From NCBI GenBank assembly GCA_947683425.1, contig CANTUQ010000106.1, forward strand, positions 3,806,001 to 3,870,000: 64,000 nucleotides of DNA, read 5' to 3'. Every line of letters begins with the position of its first letter. Position 1 is the stretch's first letter. Below are positions 22,080-34,067 of the stretch, piece by piece. The position numbers were made by a program, and so were the translations under genes. The DNA comes from Excoecaria cochinchinensis (lineage: Eukaryota > Streptophyta > Magnoliopsida > Malpighiales > Euphorbiaceae). The notes under the pieces are model-generated. The model was not told the DNA's origin. It searched no databases and worked only from the letters and a program-made list of their open reading frames with translations.

Positions 22080-24294
22080 ATGTTACCAAGGAGCAGAACT
22101 CTTCCGAGCAGAATCCACCATGGAGCTGTAAATAACTAATTCATTTTCATAAGTTTATGTTCGTGTTTTGTGTTTCTGCAAAAAAGGATAGGATTGTTTA
22201 GCTTATGATTGTAAATGTTTGCAGATAGAAGAAAGACATGATTTCAGGCATTACTTAGAAGTTGAAGCCCAACCTCCTAAAACTTCCAATGATATTGACA
22301 CTGAAGCAATCAACCCTCACTCTAACTACTCCAAGTGCTTTGATGATGATGGCCGCTTGAAGAGAACAGGTTTTTTTTTTTTTTTTGGATAAAACCATGC
22401 TGTTAATTAGCATAGAGTTGTATAATTAATAATTGAGTGAATGAAACGCAAAGATTGAGATTGAAATGGATGGTGCAGGAACATTTTGGACAGCAGCATC
22501 CCATATTATAACAGCTGTGATAGGGTCGGGAGTGCTATCATTGGCATGGGCCATAGGGCAGTTGGGTTGGGTTTCAGGCCCGCTTGTAATGCTCCTTTTT
22601 GCCCTTGTCAATCTTTACACTTCCAATCTACTTGCTCAATGTTACAGGACTGGCGATCCTGTTACTGGACAAAGAAATTACACTTACATGGATACTGTCA
22701 AGTCTAATTTAGGTAACTCATATATTTCTTTTTTTCCTCCTTCCAAAATGTTTGCTTAGATGTCGAGACTCAACACTTTGCAAACGGTTAATTACTTTCG
22801 TGATCATAAAAGTTTTAAAATTGTAAAGTTCCATGTAAAAAATTGTACAGTTCAGCCAAAAATTAGTTTCCGTGATATTAATTAGTTCGTTTTAAGCTTT
22901 TACTGTGCTAATTTTGAGCATGTTGGCTGCAGGGGGTAGAAGGGTAGTTTTCTGTGGATTGGTTCAATACTTGAACTTGTTTGGAGTTGCCATTGGCTAT
23001 ACTATTGCAGCATCAGTGAGCATGATGTGAGTTCCATTATATCATTTCACATGAAAAGAGAAAAAAAAAATCATCATTAAAAGTATTATTGGATGTCTTA
23101 GGGCAATAAAGAGATCAAACTGTTTCCATGCAAGTGGAGGGAGGGATCCATGTCACATGTCAAGCAATGGATATATGATAACATTTGGAATCACACAAGT
23201 GATCTTTTCACAGATACCTGACTTTGATCAGATATGGTGGCTTTCTATTGTTGCAGCTGTTATGTCTTTTACATACTCCACTGTTGGCCTTGGTTTGGGT
23301 ATTGGCAAAGTTGCAGGTACACTACTCCTTTGTCCCCCTAATCTCAGACGTCAGATCTCAAATCTCAAATCTCAATGTAATATGTTTTTTTATTTGGTTG
23401 TGCTGCAGGGAATGCTACCTTCAAAGGTAGTCTTACAGGTATCAGCATAGGAACTGTTACACAAGCTGGAATTGTCACTTCTACCCAGAAGATATGGAGA
23501 AGTTTACAGGCACTTGGCGCTATTGCTTTTGCCTACTCCTTCTCTATGATTCTCATAGAAATTCAGGTAAATATAATACAGCAGAGTAACATATTGTTGA
23601 CAACTGATCCAAATGTTTAATCCCATTTTGCTGCTTGCAGGATACAATAAGATCTCCTCCTGCAGAATACAAAACCATGAAGAAGGCAACTGCATTTAGC
23701 ATCGGTACAACAACCCTTTTCTACATGCTTTGTGGATGCTTTGGATACGCAGCTTTTGGGGATGATGCGCCTGGAAATCTATTAACTGGCTTCGGATTCT
23801 ACAATCCGTATTGGCTGCTAGACATTGCCAATGTTGCCATAATTGTTCACCTTGTTGGAGCATATCAAGTATTCTGCCAGCCACTGTTTGCATTTGTAGA
23901 GAAATGGTGTGCGCAAAAGTGGCCGAAGAGCGACTTCGTGACTGCAGAGTATGAAATACCTGTACCCTTCTGCAGCGTGTATCAGCTGAACTTGTTCCGA
24001 CTAGTATGGAGAACCATATTTGTGTTACTGACAACACTCATAGCTATGCTGATGCCATTTTTCACTGATGTCGTCGGATTACTAGGTGCCATGGGATTCT
24101 GGCCATTGACAGTATATTTTCCTATTGAGATGTATATTTCTCAGAAGAAAATTGGAAGGGGAACTACCCGCTGGCTTGCCCTTCAGATTCTGAGCGTAAC
24201 GTGTTTATTCGTTACAATAGCTGCTGCTGTTGGCTCTGTTGCAGGGGTTGTTCTTGATCTCAAGACTTACAAGCCATTCAAAACTACTTATTGA
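22080..24294 (+). CDS. Amino-acid permease, AAP family (AAAP/ATF superfamily), 7 exons
   Basis: Proton-coupled plasma-membrane importer of amino acids (family knowledge). By hand splicing the exons are 22080-22127, 22225-22369, 22479-22712, 22933-23026, 23102-23316, 23409-23566 and 23641-24294. All introns have GT-AG borders and phases agree, giving 515 residues, close to the family's usual length. The N terminus is hydrophilic (MLPRSRTLPSRIHHGA). The transport core starts with GTFWTAASHIITAVIGSGVL (exon 3), a hallmark of the family's first membrane helix. Further helices include YLNLFGVAIGYTIAASVSMM (exon 4). The protein ends LDLKTYKPFKTTY, typical of AAPs. Transporter specificity and paralogue identity cannot be told from sequence alone. 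Nothing is broken. Confidence 0.95.
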
Positions 24295-24669
24295 AGGGGT
24301 CCTTAGAGTCAACACATTCCTACTGTCAAATATCAAATATTCTGCTTATATTTTCGGGGCTGAAGCTACAAATAATTAAAAATAAGCTGTCTACATACAT
24401 TTATGTGTTCCAGGAGTTGTCAATGTCACCCGCAAATTATCCTTGGTTTCTGTCTGAAAGTATTCAAGCTCTAGTATGGTATAAGTAGTTGAGACTCAAG
24501 ATAACTCAGATTTGAATTTGAATTGAACCACTTAATTAGATAAAAATTTCCTATCCCATAATAAGCCTTTACACATTCTAAAACAAAGATGAGTCGTCTC
24601 ACATATCAAATGTCCTATACTACAAAAAAGTATTGAAAAAAAAAAAGAAAAGAAAAAATCTAGCTACCA
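24295..24669. other. Convergent 3' flanks of the permease and ERD7-like genes
   Basis: A 375-bp spacer between two convergent stop codons, presumably holding both 3' UTRs. No ORF of note. Confidence 0.7.
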
Positions 24670-27575
24670 CTAATTCTTGTATTTAGCCTTGAGTTCAGAA
24701 TTTGACTCAGCAGCAGCCTTAGCAAGAGTTGTGGGTTTCAAAGCATTCTTTGGGTTAAGAGCCTTTCTTATCTTGAAAACTGCCCAGGCAGTGCCAATGG
24801 CATGTCCTGCAGCATCAAGCCCTTCATTTGTTACCTTCGCTGCTTGTTCTCCATACCTTCAATAGCAGAGATTCAATCATATTATCAATTAACATAGGAC
24901 TTGCTCAAATATAGAAACACACAAATGTTAACAAGTCAATTCAAAATATGAAATTGCCAAAGTGGGACCAAGACATCTTTCAATACCATCTCCCAATCTA
25001 GCAGCACTACCACAAGTCTGAATTGCACCTTGCCCAACAAAAAAATGTGCCTTCGTGCCACTAAGTATAGTGGAAGTGCTAACCATCACAATGATAATGA
25101 TCAATTGATAGAGTGAAATAGTTAGGTACGTACCTCTGCGAGACAAGATCAGTCGTCACAACTGATGATGTTGACATAATATTCCTTCCAGTAACCTCAA
25201 CAGCATCAAAGACCTTGTCTGCACAAACACACAGCGCACAGAAAGGAAACAAATATGAAACTCTGACATGTTCCAACCGTTTTTATATCAAGAGATTTCC
25301 AATCCATTGATAATCGGCTGGTTTAGTTTTACATTTCAACATTTTAAAATCACATATTCAGACGAGTCAATTTTCACATTTTGATTTGTTGCTATACTAT
25401 CAAATAATGCTCCACTATACTCTAATGTCTATATGAAGTAGCTAGAACTAGAAGATAAGAAAAACATTATGGTCCCTAAAGCCGCAACAGGCAACTTTGA
25501 ATTGAGCTCATACCCATGCTAGATGGAGCTCACTCATCCCGCACATGACAATTGATTAAAAAGCTGAAAAGCTAGCAAAGGTACAACCTTATACACCAAT
25601 TTTTGCACTCGTGACTAAAGCAGTTACATGCCTGCCTATATGTTTTAAGAACCGTGCTAGAGTTGAATCTCATACACACAACTCAATTAATTAAGCCTTA
25701 TACCAGACCACCCGGGGTTGAATACCTTGATCCTCTTTCCATTCCACCTGGTTTAACGATACTCCTTCAGTTCATTGACTAAGACAAAATTTAAGTAGAA
25801 GGGTTTCCAAATTAAAGAACTTAACTTTGATAAAGTTGGAGTGCTCAATTTGAAGCAATAAAAACTTGGGCTCAATTGATAAATAAAACCCATAAAGTTC
25901 AGGGACCAAAAGATGCCCTGTTCCTAACACTTTTCTAGTGAGATTTGGGTCAGACTAGATAGAGTTCGACCATATCTTATTGATAGCATGCAAGAAGTTC
26001 ACTACAGGGTGATTGAGATTTACAGACAATAAACTCCCCAGTAAATCTTTGCGTAACTATGTCAATACTCTCTCTAACTATTTTTACTAGTTGTGGTTGC
26101 CTATTGCTGCAAGAAATAGTTTTATAATTCAAACTTGTAACGATTATTAGCTGTGGCTAGAACTGAGTACAATTCGGATCTGATGAAGATCATAATACCA
26201 GTTAAAAAAGAGCAAGACTTGGTAACTACAGTAGCATAATAATAAGTTGTGTAAAACACATAACAAAGAAGTAAAAAATTTTAAAAATTTGTCATATTGG
26301 AAGATATTAAGAGTTAGAAATGAATGACTTACTGAATCCATCCAAAGAAGCAAGAACAATTTCTCCCGGCAATAAACTAAAAAACATCTTTCCTGCTTTA
26401 GAGTTCACAATTGAACTTGTAATGAACCCTGACAGTTTAACAGCCCCAGAAAGGATTCCATTTGCCACTTTCTCTGACATTGTTGACAACCTCTTGACCC
26501 TGTAAATATGCCAACACCAAATTTTAAGTTCATGCATTCCAACAGTAACTATAACAAGAACAATATGTGATTCAATCAGAAAGGGTTCTCTTCGTTCATT
26601 GAATTTTCGCTCTCTCAGTGAGATAGGCTACTTAACTTTGCCTCCCAGTAGGAATTGGCACATACATATTTGCTAAGACGAGAAACTTCATAATAAGCTG
26701 ACTAAAACTCAGGTTGTGTCTACTGAAACTGTCCCAAGAGCACCTACTGTTTGTAATTAAATAGAGACAGAAACTCAAACCTTTTGATTCTCCTGGTAGC
26801 AGCTGGACTAATCTCCATATCTGATTTCTTCTTTCCCATCCTCTTCTTCAAGAGATCATTTCCCCATTTCAAGCTATCCACAGTCACATCTCCACACCAT
26901 AATATTCCTTTAATAAGCTGACCCGACCCGGCTGCAATCATCCGGGCAACAGACCCACTATAATCCTCCACATTAGGAGCCAGTGCAGTCCAATACGCCG
27001 CCGAACTCTCCTCCATGAACTCCTTTTTCTCCTCCGTCAGTAACTCCTCGGGCGAAATCTCCTTCGCCATATTCCAGTCCATCCCTTTGTCCTGCACTTC
27101 TTGCACTGTAAAACAACTGTAACACTCCAATATCTTATCAAATTCTTTCAACAAACCCTCTTGCCCTTTCGATGCAATTGTGACTCCATAGTTCAACAAC
27201 TCCACCTGATCTTTCTCTTTCTCGTTCTCATTCTCATCTTCGTTTCCGGGCACGCGAAGAGTGAAAAAGTAATGGGATTCGTCAACTTTAACGGCTGCTT
27301 CATCTTTAGCCAACGGCCATTGAATAACATCATCGCCTACGCGAGCAAGAACAGCGACAACTGTGTCTCCCTGCTTGAGACTGACAATGGTGAAATCCCC
27401 ATAAGCAAGCTCGACGCTATAATCTCTCTCGATCAAGTGAACTATTGCTCCAGGGATTTTGATAAGAAGTTCTTCATATGATTGTTGACTTGAAGTCTCT
27501 GAATAAATGGCTTGTTCTTCAGGGAAGAGGTTCTCTGCTATGGCTTTCGTGTCAATAGAAGGGTACAAAGAAGAA

Positions 27576-27606
<31 letters not shown>

Positions 27607-27673
27607 CCGAAATAGCTTCTGGGTTTGAAAGATCAACTTGTGGGTACAGGGAATCGGATTTCGAAGATGACAT
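24670..27673 (-). CDS. Senescence/dehydration-associated protein, ERD7-like, 4 exons
   Basis: Exons on the minus strand: 27673-26781, 26499-26333, 25218-25134 and 24856-24670. Borders are GT-AG and phases agree, giving 443 residues, in the usual range for the family. The N-terminal half contains the ERD7-type region with a serine homopolymer near residues 23-35. The C-terminal half (exon 1 end through exon 4) is the 'senescence' domain: VARMIAAGSGQLIKGILWCG, then a basic segment, then VTGRNIMSTSSVVTTDLVSQ and the GLDAAGHAIGTAWAVFKIRK stretch, ending ELKAKYKN. In Arabidopsis ERD7 is induced by drought and cold and has been linked to membrane lipids (family knowledge). It is divergent from the PPR gene, with 119 bp between start codons. 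No sign of damage. Confidence 0.93.
27570..27605. repeat. (GAT)n trinucleotide repeat encoding a serine run in the ERD7-like protein
   Basis: On the plus strand GAAGAAGATGATGATGAT and more units; on the coding strand TCA/TCT serine codons. It gives a 13-residue Ser run near the protein N terminus and is a likely length-polymorphic site. Confidence 0.9.
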
Positions 27674-27792
27674 TTTTATAGAAGCAGATTTATCGTTCTT
27701 GGCGATGGAATTTGGAACACGAGAGGTATTTAAGAGTTGAGTAAACTACTAAACTTAGTATAGAAGGAAATAGAAGGCGTGTCGGTTGGAAT
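27674..27792. promoter_or_regulatory. Short divergent intergenic region, ERD7-like and PPR genes
   Basis: Only 119 bp separate the ERD7-like ATG (27,673, minus) from the first in-frame ATG of the PPR ORF (27,793, plus). If the PPR protein really starts at 28,063 or 28,090, the spacer is about 390-420 bp. A shared bidirectional promoter is possible (inference). Confidence 0.4.
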
Positions 27793-30051
27793 ATGAATGC
27801 TGAAATAACGTGGCGGACGGAGGAGTGGCCGCGTAATAACCATTTTATTGAGTACAAGCTTACTGGATCTCTCCCGCGCTTTAGTGCGATTGGTGGTAAA
27901 CATAAGGCATTATCGTCGGTTTGTTTTTTTTCTTTTCCTCATATATGTTTTTTAATTAGTTGTGGCCCGATTAATATCAAATTGCGTTTACAAAAATTAT
28001 CGTATGGCCCAGATTTTGGCCCACGGACTCTTTTTGTTAGCGGGTGGCTGATTCATCGTCATATGGTTCAAGTTACTCCACCAATTTCCATGTTTTTAAA
28101 GCAAATTAAGAAAAAGAAATTTGCTAATTTGAATTTCAGTTGCTTTAATTCATTTCAACGTCTTTTTTCTAGCATTGACTCATCTAACCTCTCAAACCTT
28201 CCAAGTAGTTCTTTCAAATTGGGTCGAGTTGCTGATGCAGGGAAGCTGTTCGACAAATTGACGCAAAGGGACATAGTTTCATGGTCTATTGCCATTCACG
28301 GATATGCAATTAATGGGTTTCCCGAAAAATCAATGAAACTATTTTCCCGAATGCGATTATCGGGTTTGGTTCCAAATTCTTTTACTCTGGTTGGAGCTCT
28401 CGTTGGCACTGCAGGCTTAAGTGACTTGATGCTATCAAAGTCTGTCCATGGACATATAATTAAAAGTGGGTTAGGGTCTGATTTGATTGTGGGTACTGCA
28501 ATGTTAGATGTTTATGGAAAATGCGGAAATGTGTTGGATTCTTATAAAGTATTTGAAGAACTAAAGAATCCAGGTTTGATTACTTGTAATGCAGTTATTG
28601 CTGGGCTTATAAATAATGGGTTTTATGGAGATGCTTTTATGCTTTTTGATGAATTCAGGAAGTTTGTTTTGGTGCCTAATGTAGCTACACTGCTGAGTCT
28701 TATTAAGGGTTGCCTTGCTTTAGGGGTGAGGATGCTATGTGAATCGGTATTTTGTCTAATTATTAAGTTGGGCCTTTCTTCAAATGTATCTGTTGATAAT
28801 GCAGTTCTTAAAATGTACTCAAGTTTGATGGATTTGAATGCTGCTAGTAAATTTTTTGATGAGATGGAATGTAAAGATGTTATAAGTTGGACAACAATGA
28901 TGGGATTATTGGTTGACCTTGAATATGCCTATAACGTTTTAGAGCTTTTCTTCAAGATGAAGGCTAGTGGTGTCAATCTTGATGCAATAGTTTTAGTGCA
29001 TCTCACCTCAGCTTGTGCAATCCTTGGAGATTTGAGGAAGGGAAGGCAAATCCATGCTCAAGCACTTATTTGTGGATTTGCATCGCAACTTCCTCTTGTA
29101 AACTCCATCATTACAATGTATTCAAAGTGTGGGGATTTGGACTCTTCAAGAACTGTGTTTGATCAAACGCCTGAAAGGAGTCTGGTTTCATGGACTGCAG
29201 TGGTTTCAGGATGTTCGCAGAATGGCCAGCCAAGGGAGGCATTGGATCTTGTGATTAAGGCTAGACTAGAAGAAAGCTATTCTTTTGATTCAATCATGCT
29301 GGTTAGTGCTTTAGCAGCTTCCACTGAGCTCGTTGCTTTAGAGTTTTGCAAGCAGCTCCATTGTTGCATTCTTGAATCTGGTTTCTCCCAGTATAGATCA
29401 ATACAGAATAGTCTTATATCAGCATACTCAAAATGTGGGAATGTCGATCTATCAGACATTGTGTTTAGGGAGATGGGTTCTCTTCGAGATGTAGTCTCTT
29501 GGAACGCAATCATAAGTGGCTATGGAATGAATGGCCATGGAGAAGTTGCACTTGAACTTTACCATGAGATGAGAAATGGTGGTGAAGAACCAGATAGTGC
29601 GACCTACTTGTGCATTCTAAGTGCTTGTAGCCATTCAGGATTGGTGAATGATGGTTTGATAATTTTTAATAAGATGATGGAGGATAGTAACATAATACCT
29701 AGACGGGAACATTATGGCTGTGTAACGGACATGCTTATGCGAGCAGGCTGCTTTTCTGAGATGAGTGTGTTTGCTTGCGAATCCTTGGAAAATGTGTGCC
29801 CGAATGTTTGGAAAGCTTTGCTTAATGGATGTGCACTCCATGGCAATGTAGGGCTAGCAGAACTTGCCGCAAAACGCATAAAAGAAAAGGACCCTGGAGA
29901 ATCAGAGCCCGCGGTGCTCCTTTCAAATGTTTTTGCATCAGTTGGGAGATTCCAAGATGCTCAATCTTTGAGATTGTCTATGGGAAACAGAGGATTTGTA
30001 AAGAATCCAGGTATCAGCATTCTAAATGGGATTTGGCAGGACTGTGGTTGA
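27793..30051 (+). CDS. Pentatricopeptide-repeat protein, PLS class with E-type C terminus, intronless
   Basis: Organellar RNA-binding protein family; PLS members typically act in C-to-U editing or transcript processing (family knowledge). The 752-codon ORF shows repeated PPR units such as VVSWNAIISGYGMNGHGEVA and NSLISAYSKCGNVDLSDIVF, with the alternating P, L and S character. It finishes with an E-like motif (WKALLNGCALHGNVGLAEL to NPGIS) and stops at GIWQDCG without a DYW deaminase domain, so a partner deaminase would be needed for editing. The first ~90 residues lack PPR character. Better starts may be ATG 28,063 (MVQVTPP) or ATG 28,090 (MFLKQIKKKKF); the latter gives a basic N terminus compatible with organelle targeting. 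Target RNA is unknown. Confidence 0.9.
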   Translation: MNAEITWRTEEWPRNNHFIEYKLTGSLPRFSAIGGKHKALSSVCFFSFPHICFLISCGPINIKLRLQKLSYGPDFGPRTLFVSGWLIHRHMVQVTPPISMFLKQIKKKKFANLNFSCFNSFQRLFSSIDSSNLSNLPSSSFKLGRVADAGKLFDKLTQRDIVSWSIAIHGYAINGFPEKSMKLFSRMRLSGLVPNSFTLVGALVGTAGLSDLMLSKSVHGHIIKSGLGSDLIVGTAMLDVYGKCGNVLDSYKVFEELKNPGLITCNAVIAGLINNGFYGDAFMLFDEFRKFVLVPNVATLLSLIKGCLALGVRMLCESVFCLIIKLGLSSNVSVDNAVLKMYSSLMDLNAASKFFDEMECKDVISWTTMMGLLVDLEYAYNVLELFFKMKASGVNLDAIVLVHLTSACAILGDLRKGRQIHAQALICGFASQLPLVNSIITMYSKCGDLDSSRTVFDQTPERSLVSWTAVVSGCSQNGQPREALDLVIKARLEESYSFDSIMLVSALAASTELVALEFCKQLHCCILESGFSQYRSIQNSLISAYSKCGNVDLSDIVFREMGSLRDVVSWNAIISGYGMNGHGEVALELYHEMRNGGEEPDSATYLCILSACSHSGLVNDGLIIFNKMMEDSNIIPRREHYGCVTDMLMRAGCFSEMSVFACESLENVCPNVWKALLNGCALHGNVGLAELAAKRIKEKDPGESEPAVLLSNVFASVGRFQDAQSLRLSMGNRGFVKNPGISILNGIWQDCG

Positions 30052-31230
30052 AGAAAATATTCATTTCAAGATGAAAGAAAAGAATAATTAACTTTTTGCA
30101 GGCATCCATCAAGCCAATCAAAATTAGCTGTAAAATCAGATAAGCTAGAACATTGACAAGTGGAAGATTCTTTTTAGCACACTAGATATGAAGCGTCATT
30201 AGAAACCAATTCTAAGTTTCAGATGTCTCAGCGTATGTTTATGTGGAACGTACTGCATGCTATGTGTTAAAGAGATGAAGTTATAAGGAATAATTGAATG
30301 AATGTATTGTGAATTTGAAAATTCGAAAATGTTTGGCAAGTGGATGCTTTTCCATAAAATAGAGTTGATGGCAAAGAATGCTTTTCTAGTCATTGTTTTA
30401 TGATCCATCCTTAGTGGACATCGTAGCATGGCTTTTAGCATATCCTGTACCTGTATAATATTAAATATCACTTTGATTGCTGATCTTACATCTTTTAGGC
30501 AAAAACACTATTCTTTTTCAATACTGATGCAATGTTGTGGTATTTAAATTGATCTTTATTTGTATGTACTATTACCGTTGTCAATGTGGACAGGAAAATA
30601 TAAAAAAATAAAAAATAACACACAACAAGCACCAATTTGCACGCACGAGTGCTGGTTTGGTGATTAATTGCAGCATATTTCTTTTAAACAAAAGACTGCT
30701 TTAAAGTTGAAAGCAAATAATCCCAATGCTTTAAAGATATCTATCTTGAAAATTGAAATTATTGCTTTCGAACTTAAAAAAAAAAAGTAGTGGAAAGCAA
30801 AGACTCCACCCTGACTAATTCAAATCAAGTAGAGTATGATAATATAAAAATAGCATTCCGTATATAAACTTCTTGAGTTTATACATACGACCTTGCCTAG
30901 GAAACTATTACAAACTAAAAAGAAAAATAAATCACACTAAACCATCCCCAAAAACAGCTCCTCTTGGTGCTAATTCTAACCAGGCAGCCAATTCAGGGAG
31001 AAAAACAACAAACACACAAGAGGAGCCAACAAGAGCTTTGAAAACTATGCATAGCAATTCTACACTAATGCTGCCAGTGCCACCTCACTCTACTGACCTC
31101 TTTCCCCATGTTACTACGACTTAAAACCTTTTTTTTTCTCTTATAACAACAAAACAAAACAAGACCTCCTACCCACCACCTCCATTTTCGATCAAAACGA
31201 CAATTTGATCGATTTTAAACTCCCAACTTT
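30052..31230. other. Intergenic region between PPR and subtilase 3' ends
   Basis: About 1.2 kb between convergent genes: presumed 3' UTRs followed by A/T-rich sequence. No supported gene. Confidence 0.6.
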
Positions 31231-33546
31231 TTACAACGGATCTATTTGAGTTACCACAATGGGGCTCCGAACCATATGTTTCCCATCGGACCACGAAATT
31301 GACCCAAACACAGCACCCGAATCATCCATCACCAGATTTCGGGTATCCGCCGTTATAGTCACAACAAAGCTCCGCTTCTTGACGGCCTGTGTGAAACCCA
31401 ATTTTGTTGGTTTAACCGTCACCGTCACTCCTTTCGGAGCTTCAATTATTGCTTGATAAACTGCGTCAGCTGGACCCACATTAGTCATTGTTCTGATAAA
31501 TGCTTTGCTGGTTCTTCCGGCTGATGAAGAAGTTGGAAACAATGCCGCAATTGATGGGTAGTTAAGGTTTCCAGGCAAAGGCCTTTTCGCCGGACAATTA
31601 ACCGGTGATCGGGTAATCACCTGAATTGCTTTTGGGCTGTATCCAATACCACACAAGAAGTTCACATAATCAATGTCAGTAACATCATAAACAAGCCCGG
31701 GATCCATAGCACGTTGAAGATTGACATGCCCTGCACCAAGATCATAAGGGGTAGCTGGTTTTCCAGTGGCCTCATCGATCATGGGATGGTTCACATTATC
31801 AACGGTGTTAGCAGTTGTCATCATTGCCGACCTAATTGCCGCTGGACTCCAATCTGGGTGTGCAGATTTAAGCAAGGCCGCTGCCCCACTTACATGAGGG
31901 CAAGCCATTGAAGTTCCAGACAAAATGTTGAACTCTGTTCTTCTTGAATCCGAATCGAGCCCTGTCGGACCAACGGCATCAGTCCAAGCCGCAAGAATGT
32001 TGACTCCAGGAGCAATCAAATCCGGCTTCAGAATCTCCGGGTTCAAGCCGTTTGGCCCTCTACCAGAAAATGAGGCCAGAACGGGAGCTGGTTTGATCCC
32101 AATTACAGTGCCCTTAAAATCAATAGTAGCAGTTGGATTTGGGGTTGATGAAATATATTTCTTAACAGCATCACCCTCATAAGAACCAACAGCACAAGCA
32201 GGAATTAGATGAGCATCACCAACAAGGCCTTCACCGTTTGAAATTCCATTGGCGAGAATCATACCTACACCACCAGCTTTTTTCACAACTAACCCTTTAG
32301 CCACTCTTGGGCTGCTGCCACGATCACAAATTACAATTTTGCCTCTAACCATAACAGGATCTAGAGTATTTTCCATGCATAAAGAAGCAGAGAGAACCCC
32401 TGATTTACCTGGATAAACCAGAGGATACATTTTACCATTTAATGGAACTCCAGAGTAAAGCGACACACCCGATAATCTATGGCCATTGCCGAGTATAATA
32501 TCTGCTGGGAAATTTCTATCAATTGTGCCTGCACCAACAGTGACAACCCAAGGTGCAAGGTTTGTCACTGACATTATATTTGGCCCATCGTTACCGCCTG
32601 AAGATGACACAAACACCCCTCTGGATGCTGCTCCATAAGCTCCTATTGCTATAGGATCAAGATAATACGGCGCCGAAATTCCGTCACCACCGCCTATGGA
32701 GATAGATATAACATCCACTCCGTCGTTAACCGCCGCATCAAATGCGGCTAAAATGTCGGAATCGAAACATCCCGCGTTCTTCCAACACACTTTATAAACC
32801 GCCAAACGCGCTTTTGGAGCCACGCCTTTCGCAATCCCCGCTGCATAACCTTCCATGCTGGCACGGAATGAGTGCCTTCCGGCGGCAGTAGACGCTGTGT
32901 GGGTCCCATGACCGTCCGCATCTCTCGGTGATTTGAACTCGATTGTTTCGTTTATTCCAGTTATCGGCCCCGCTGATCTCGCCGCCGCATCATGACCTTT
33001 GAGGAAATAACGAGCGCCGATTAACTTCTTGTTACAATTTCTTGTGGTGAATTTGGCTCCAGCCTCGCAAATTCCTTTCCATTTCGCCGGCACGGGACCG
33101 AGATTAACATCGGAGAAGCTCCGGCGCTCCGGCCATATTCCGGTGTCGAACACTCCGATAATGACATCGGAACCGTAATCGGAGTCCGACCAAAGCCCAC
33201 GCTGATTCCGAAGGCCTAGAAACTGAGGGGATCGAGTAGTGTGAAGTTCCCGGCGGCGATCCTCTAAAACGGAGAGAACCGAAGGGTGTTGGGTGAGAAA
33301 GGAAGCGTGGTCAGGGGTTACAGCAGCAGAGAAGCCATGGAAAACGGTGTCGTAGACATGCAGAATTTGAAGTGGGTCAGCGAACTCAGAAGTGTACCAG
33401 TGGTAATGAGAGGGGAAAATGGAGGGCTTAGATTGGTAATCGACTCGGAAGATGTAGGTCTTGACCGTCTGATCAGCCGAATGTATTGAAACAGGAAAAT
33501 TGCAGAGGAAGGAAGAGATAAGGAGAAGTAAGGGAAGAGAAGCCAT
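31231..33546 (-). CDS. Subtilisin-like serine protease, SBT1 group (SBT1.6/SLP2-like), intronless
   Basis: Secreted apoplastic endopeptidase of the S8 family. The start ATG at 33,546 gives 771 residues; the frame is open about 10 codons upstream but without an ATG. A hydrophobic signal peptide follows (MASLPLLLLISSFLCNFPVS). Then an I9 propeptide (roughly residues 28-105). Catalytic Asp at about 134 (GVFDTGIWPE), His at about 213 (DGHGTHTAS), oxyanion Asn at about 319 (SSSGGNDGPN), and catalytic Ser at about 546 (LSGTSMACPHVSGAAALL). A protease-associated insert lies between Asn and Ser, and a fibronectin III-like C-terminal region ends SPIVVTQIDPL. All four active-site residues are intact. 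Lack of introns is normal for many SBT1 genes. The closest-subfamily call rests on overall resemblance to SBT1.6 and could be another SBT1 member. Confidence 0.95.
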   Translation of the reverse strand: MASLPLLLLISSFLCNFPVSIHSADQTVKTYIFRVDYQSKPSIFPSHYHWYTSEFADPLQILHVYDTVFHGFSAAVTPDHASFLTQHPSVLSVLEDRRRELHTTRSPQFLGLRNQRGLWSDSDYGSDVIIGVFDTGIWPERRSFSDVNLGPVPAKWKGICEAGAKFTTRNCNKKLIGARYFLKGHDAAARSAGPITGINETIEFKSPRDADGHGTHTASTAAGRHSFRASMEGYAAGIAKGVAPKARLAVYKVCWKNAGCFDSDILAAFDAAVNDGVDVISISIGGGDGISAPYYLDPIAIGAYGAASRGVFVSSSGGNDGPNIMSVTNLAPWVVTVGAGTIDRNFPADIILGNGHRLSGVSLYSGVPLNGKMYPLVYPGKSGVLSASLCMENTLDPVMVRGKIVICDRGSSPRVAKGLVVKKAGGVGMILANGISNGEGLVGDAHLIPACAVGSYEGDAVKKYISSTPNPTATIDFKGTVIGIKPAPVLASFSGRGPNGLNPEILKPDLIAPGVNILAAWTDAVGPTGLDSDSRRTEFNILSGTSMACPHVSGAAALLKSAHPDWSPAAIRSAMMTTANTVDNVNHPMIDEATGKPATPYDLGAGHVNLQRAMDPGLVYDVTDIDYVNFLCGIGYSPKAIQVITRSPVNCPAKRPLPGNLNYPSIAALFPTSSSAGRTSKAFIRTMTNVGPADAVYQAIIEAPKGVTVTVKPTKLGFTQAVKKRSFVVTITADTRNLVMDDSGAVFGSISWSDGKHMVRSPIVVTQIDPL

Positions 33547-34060
33547 GAGAGAGTAGCAGAGAGCGAAGTGAAGCAAGTGTGCTGTGAGTGACCGACAGTT
33601 ATACCATAGATTTTCTATTTTAGTTCTTTTTTTTTTTTAATTCTGATCTCTCTAGGAATAATTATTTTAATTAAACAAATAATCGGGGGATATTATTTTG
33701 TCCGAAGGGGCCTGCTGAGTCAGCCCTATATCTGCGGAGAGCTGGACATATATGAAAACGATGTCGTTGTTGTGTTATTATATAGTATATACAGAACTGA
33801 GATTATGAGTCAATATCATGTTCCTTAAAATGATAAAGAGTAATAAAAGAGAGAAAAATAAAAAGTAAAAAGCAAAAGAAATAAAAAAATAAAGAGCATG
33901 AATGGTGGTAGAATTGCTTTTAGGTTTTTCAGGAATAGAAATAAAGGACATAATGATTTGAGTATGGTTTGCTGTTGGACATCATGATGAATGTTTGCCG
34001 TTGGATTAGTGGGGATCAAATGCTGGCTGTAAAATGACAAATAAATGTTTAGAATCATTT
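33547..34060. other. Upstream region of the subtilase gene
   Basis: AT-rich, no ORF of note. It should contain the subtilase promoter, but I cannot single out a convincing TATA box. Confidence 0.4.
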
Positions 34061-34067
34061 ACTTTAA

